A stretch of DNA of 40,388 nt from an uncultured Lentisphaerota bacterium (GTDB lineage Bacteria > Verrucomicrobiota > Lentisphaeria > Oligosphaerales > CAITYL01): assembly GCA_903894975.1 (NCBI GenBank), contig CAITSE010000056.1, positions 1 to 40,388 of the forward strand, given 5' to 3'. Shown piece by piece: positions 40,092 through 40,388 of this stretch. How positions within the stretch are numbered: position 1 is the stretch's first letter; each line of letters opens with the position of its first letter. The notes beneath the pieces were generated by a model. That model was not told the DNA's origin. It was given only the letters and a program-made list of their open reading frames with translations, and did not search any database. The translations under genes and the position numbers were made by a program.

Positions 40092-40367
40092 ATGCCCCCC
40101 GTTGATCCCAAAGAGTTCGCCAAGCTCGTCGCCGCGGAGCTTGAGAAAACACGTTGCGCCGACAACCCGCAGAACGCCTGCCAGGTGTTCGACCCGGAGA
40201 CGATCCTGGGCATCAAGGCCGCGGTGAAGACGTTCAACAGCATCCGGTCATTCGCCTGGTGGGCCGGCGCCATCGTCGGCGGTACCATCCTGACGGCGTT
40301 CGCGTCCGGAGTTGCCTGGGTTCTGTGGGAAGGGTTCAAGGTTGCGGTGAAGACAAAGGCCGGCTGA
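40092..40367 (+). CDS. Holin-like small membrane protein
   Basis: 91 residues from the ATG at 40092, with AGGAG six bases upstream; a TTG at 40077 is rejected. A soluble N-terminal part with two cysteines (CADNPQNAC) is followed by one strong membrane segment at about residues 56-81 (FAWWAGAIVGGTILTAFASG onward) and a basic tail (KVAVKTKAG). One membrane helix with a charged tail fits a class III holin or another lysis-related membrane protein. Location at the end of the structural genes agrees with a lysis role. No endolysin is visible before the window ends. Confidence 0.6.
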   Translation: MPPVDPKEFAKLVAAELEKTRCADNPQNACQVFDPETILGIKAAVKTFNSIRSFAWWAGAIVGGTILTAFASGVAWVLWEGFKVAVKTKAG

Positions 40368-40388
40368 TCTCCCGCCGGCGCCGGCCGC

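Larger units (their letters stand above)
217..40388 (+). mobile_element. Integrated podovirus-type prophage (left portion)
   Basis: A tRNA-adjacent integrase, an early leftward operon, terminase small and large subunits, portal, scaffold, N4-gp56-type capsid protein, tail adaptor proteins, a giant polyvalent protein, fibres and a holin-like protein follow in order. No tape measure, tail tube or sheath protein was recognised, which together with the P22-like portal suggests a short-tailed phage. The element is cut by the window end: attR, lysis enzyme, replication and repressor genes are not seen. Most reading frames appear intact, so nothing suggests decay. Confidence 0.85.

Noticed and set aside
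1-40388. CRISPR array
   Set aside because: No regularly spaced 24-40-base direct repeats with unique spacers. The only tandem repeats are the 45-bp coding units at 36517-36767 and short regulatory repeats.
40000-40388. attR (second copy of the tRNA 3' end)
   Set aside because: The T-loop and acceptor sequence of the tRNA gene are not repeated near the right end or anywhere else in the window.

Overview
The window is the left part of an integrated, GC-rich, short-tailed (podovirus-type) prophage. It starts in host sequence with a complete tRNA-Leu(GAG) gene (132-216). An inward-facing tyrosine-recombinase integrase follows at once (299-1372), the usual layout of a phage integrated into the 3' end of a tRNA gene. 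No second copy of the tRNA 3' end is present, so the right attachment site and the rest of the element lie beyond position 40388. I see no replication genes, no CI-type repressor and no endolysin. The host cannot be named from this sequence: it is a GC-rich bacterium that encodes the tRNA CCA end.

Layout. (1) 1430-3983: a leftward operon of eight small, mostly unrecognised genes, driven by a near-perfect sigma70 promoter at 4055-4082 with a palindrome in its spacer, and ending at a hairpin terminator at 1379-1404. (2) 3984-4488: an AT-rich control region with a divergent rightward promoter candidate and two families of short repeats (TTACACAC and CCCGTTGTA). (3) 4489-16127: terminase small and large subunits, P22-like portal, scaffold-like protein, N4-gp56-type major capsid protein, tail adaptor and stabilisation-type proteins, and other structural proteins. 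(4) 16131-17147: three genes on the opposite strand with their own promoter, a moron-like insertion. (5) 17279-22300: two long helical proteins, a structural protein, a strikingly Cys-rich protein, a three-CxxC protein and a Gln/Ala/Lys-rich protein. (6) 22370-35536: one 4388-residue polyvalent protein, about a third of the window. It carries a kinase-like domain, an LPD1-type HEFAH zincin-like domain, a degenerate second zincin-like motif, a nuclease- or LPD-like cassette and a C-terminal membrane segment. It is probably packaged and injected with the DNA. (7) 35589-40367: fibre-like proteins (one with a signal peptide and 15-residue repeats, one with Ig-like and LamG-like domains), a DUF1353-like protein, a lipoprotein and a holin-like membrane protein.

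How the genes work together. The leftward genes look like an early or accessory operon of the kind that adjusts host or defence functions. The rightward genes package DNA, build the head and short tail, and supply the injected polyvalent protein and host-binding fibres.

The most unusual signal is a rigid intergenic motif, GTTGAC-N12-GGTAWG with an internal GCA. It occurs eight times (plus one partial copy), always on the plus strand and always at gene junctions of the morphogenesis block. Three times the start codon lies inside it. It behaves like a phage-specific promoter or a module-boundary element. The second is the mosaic, cassette-like build of the giant polyvalent protein.
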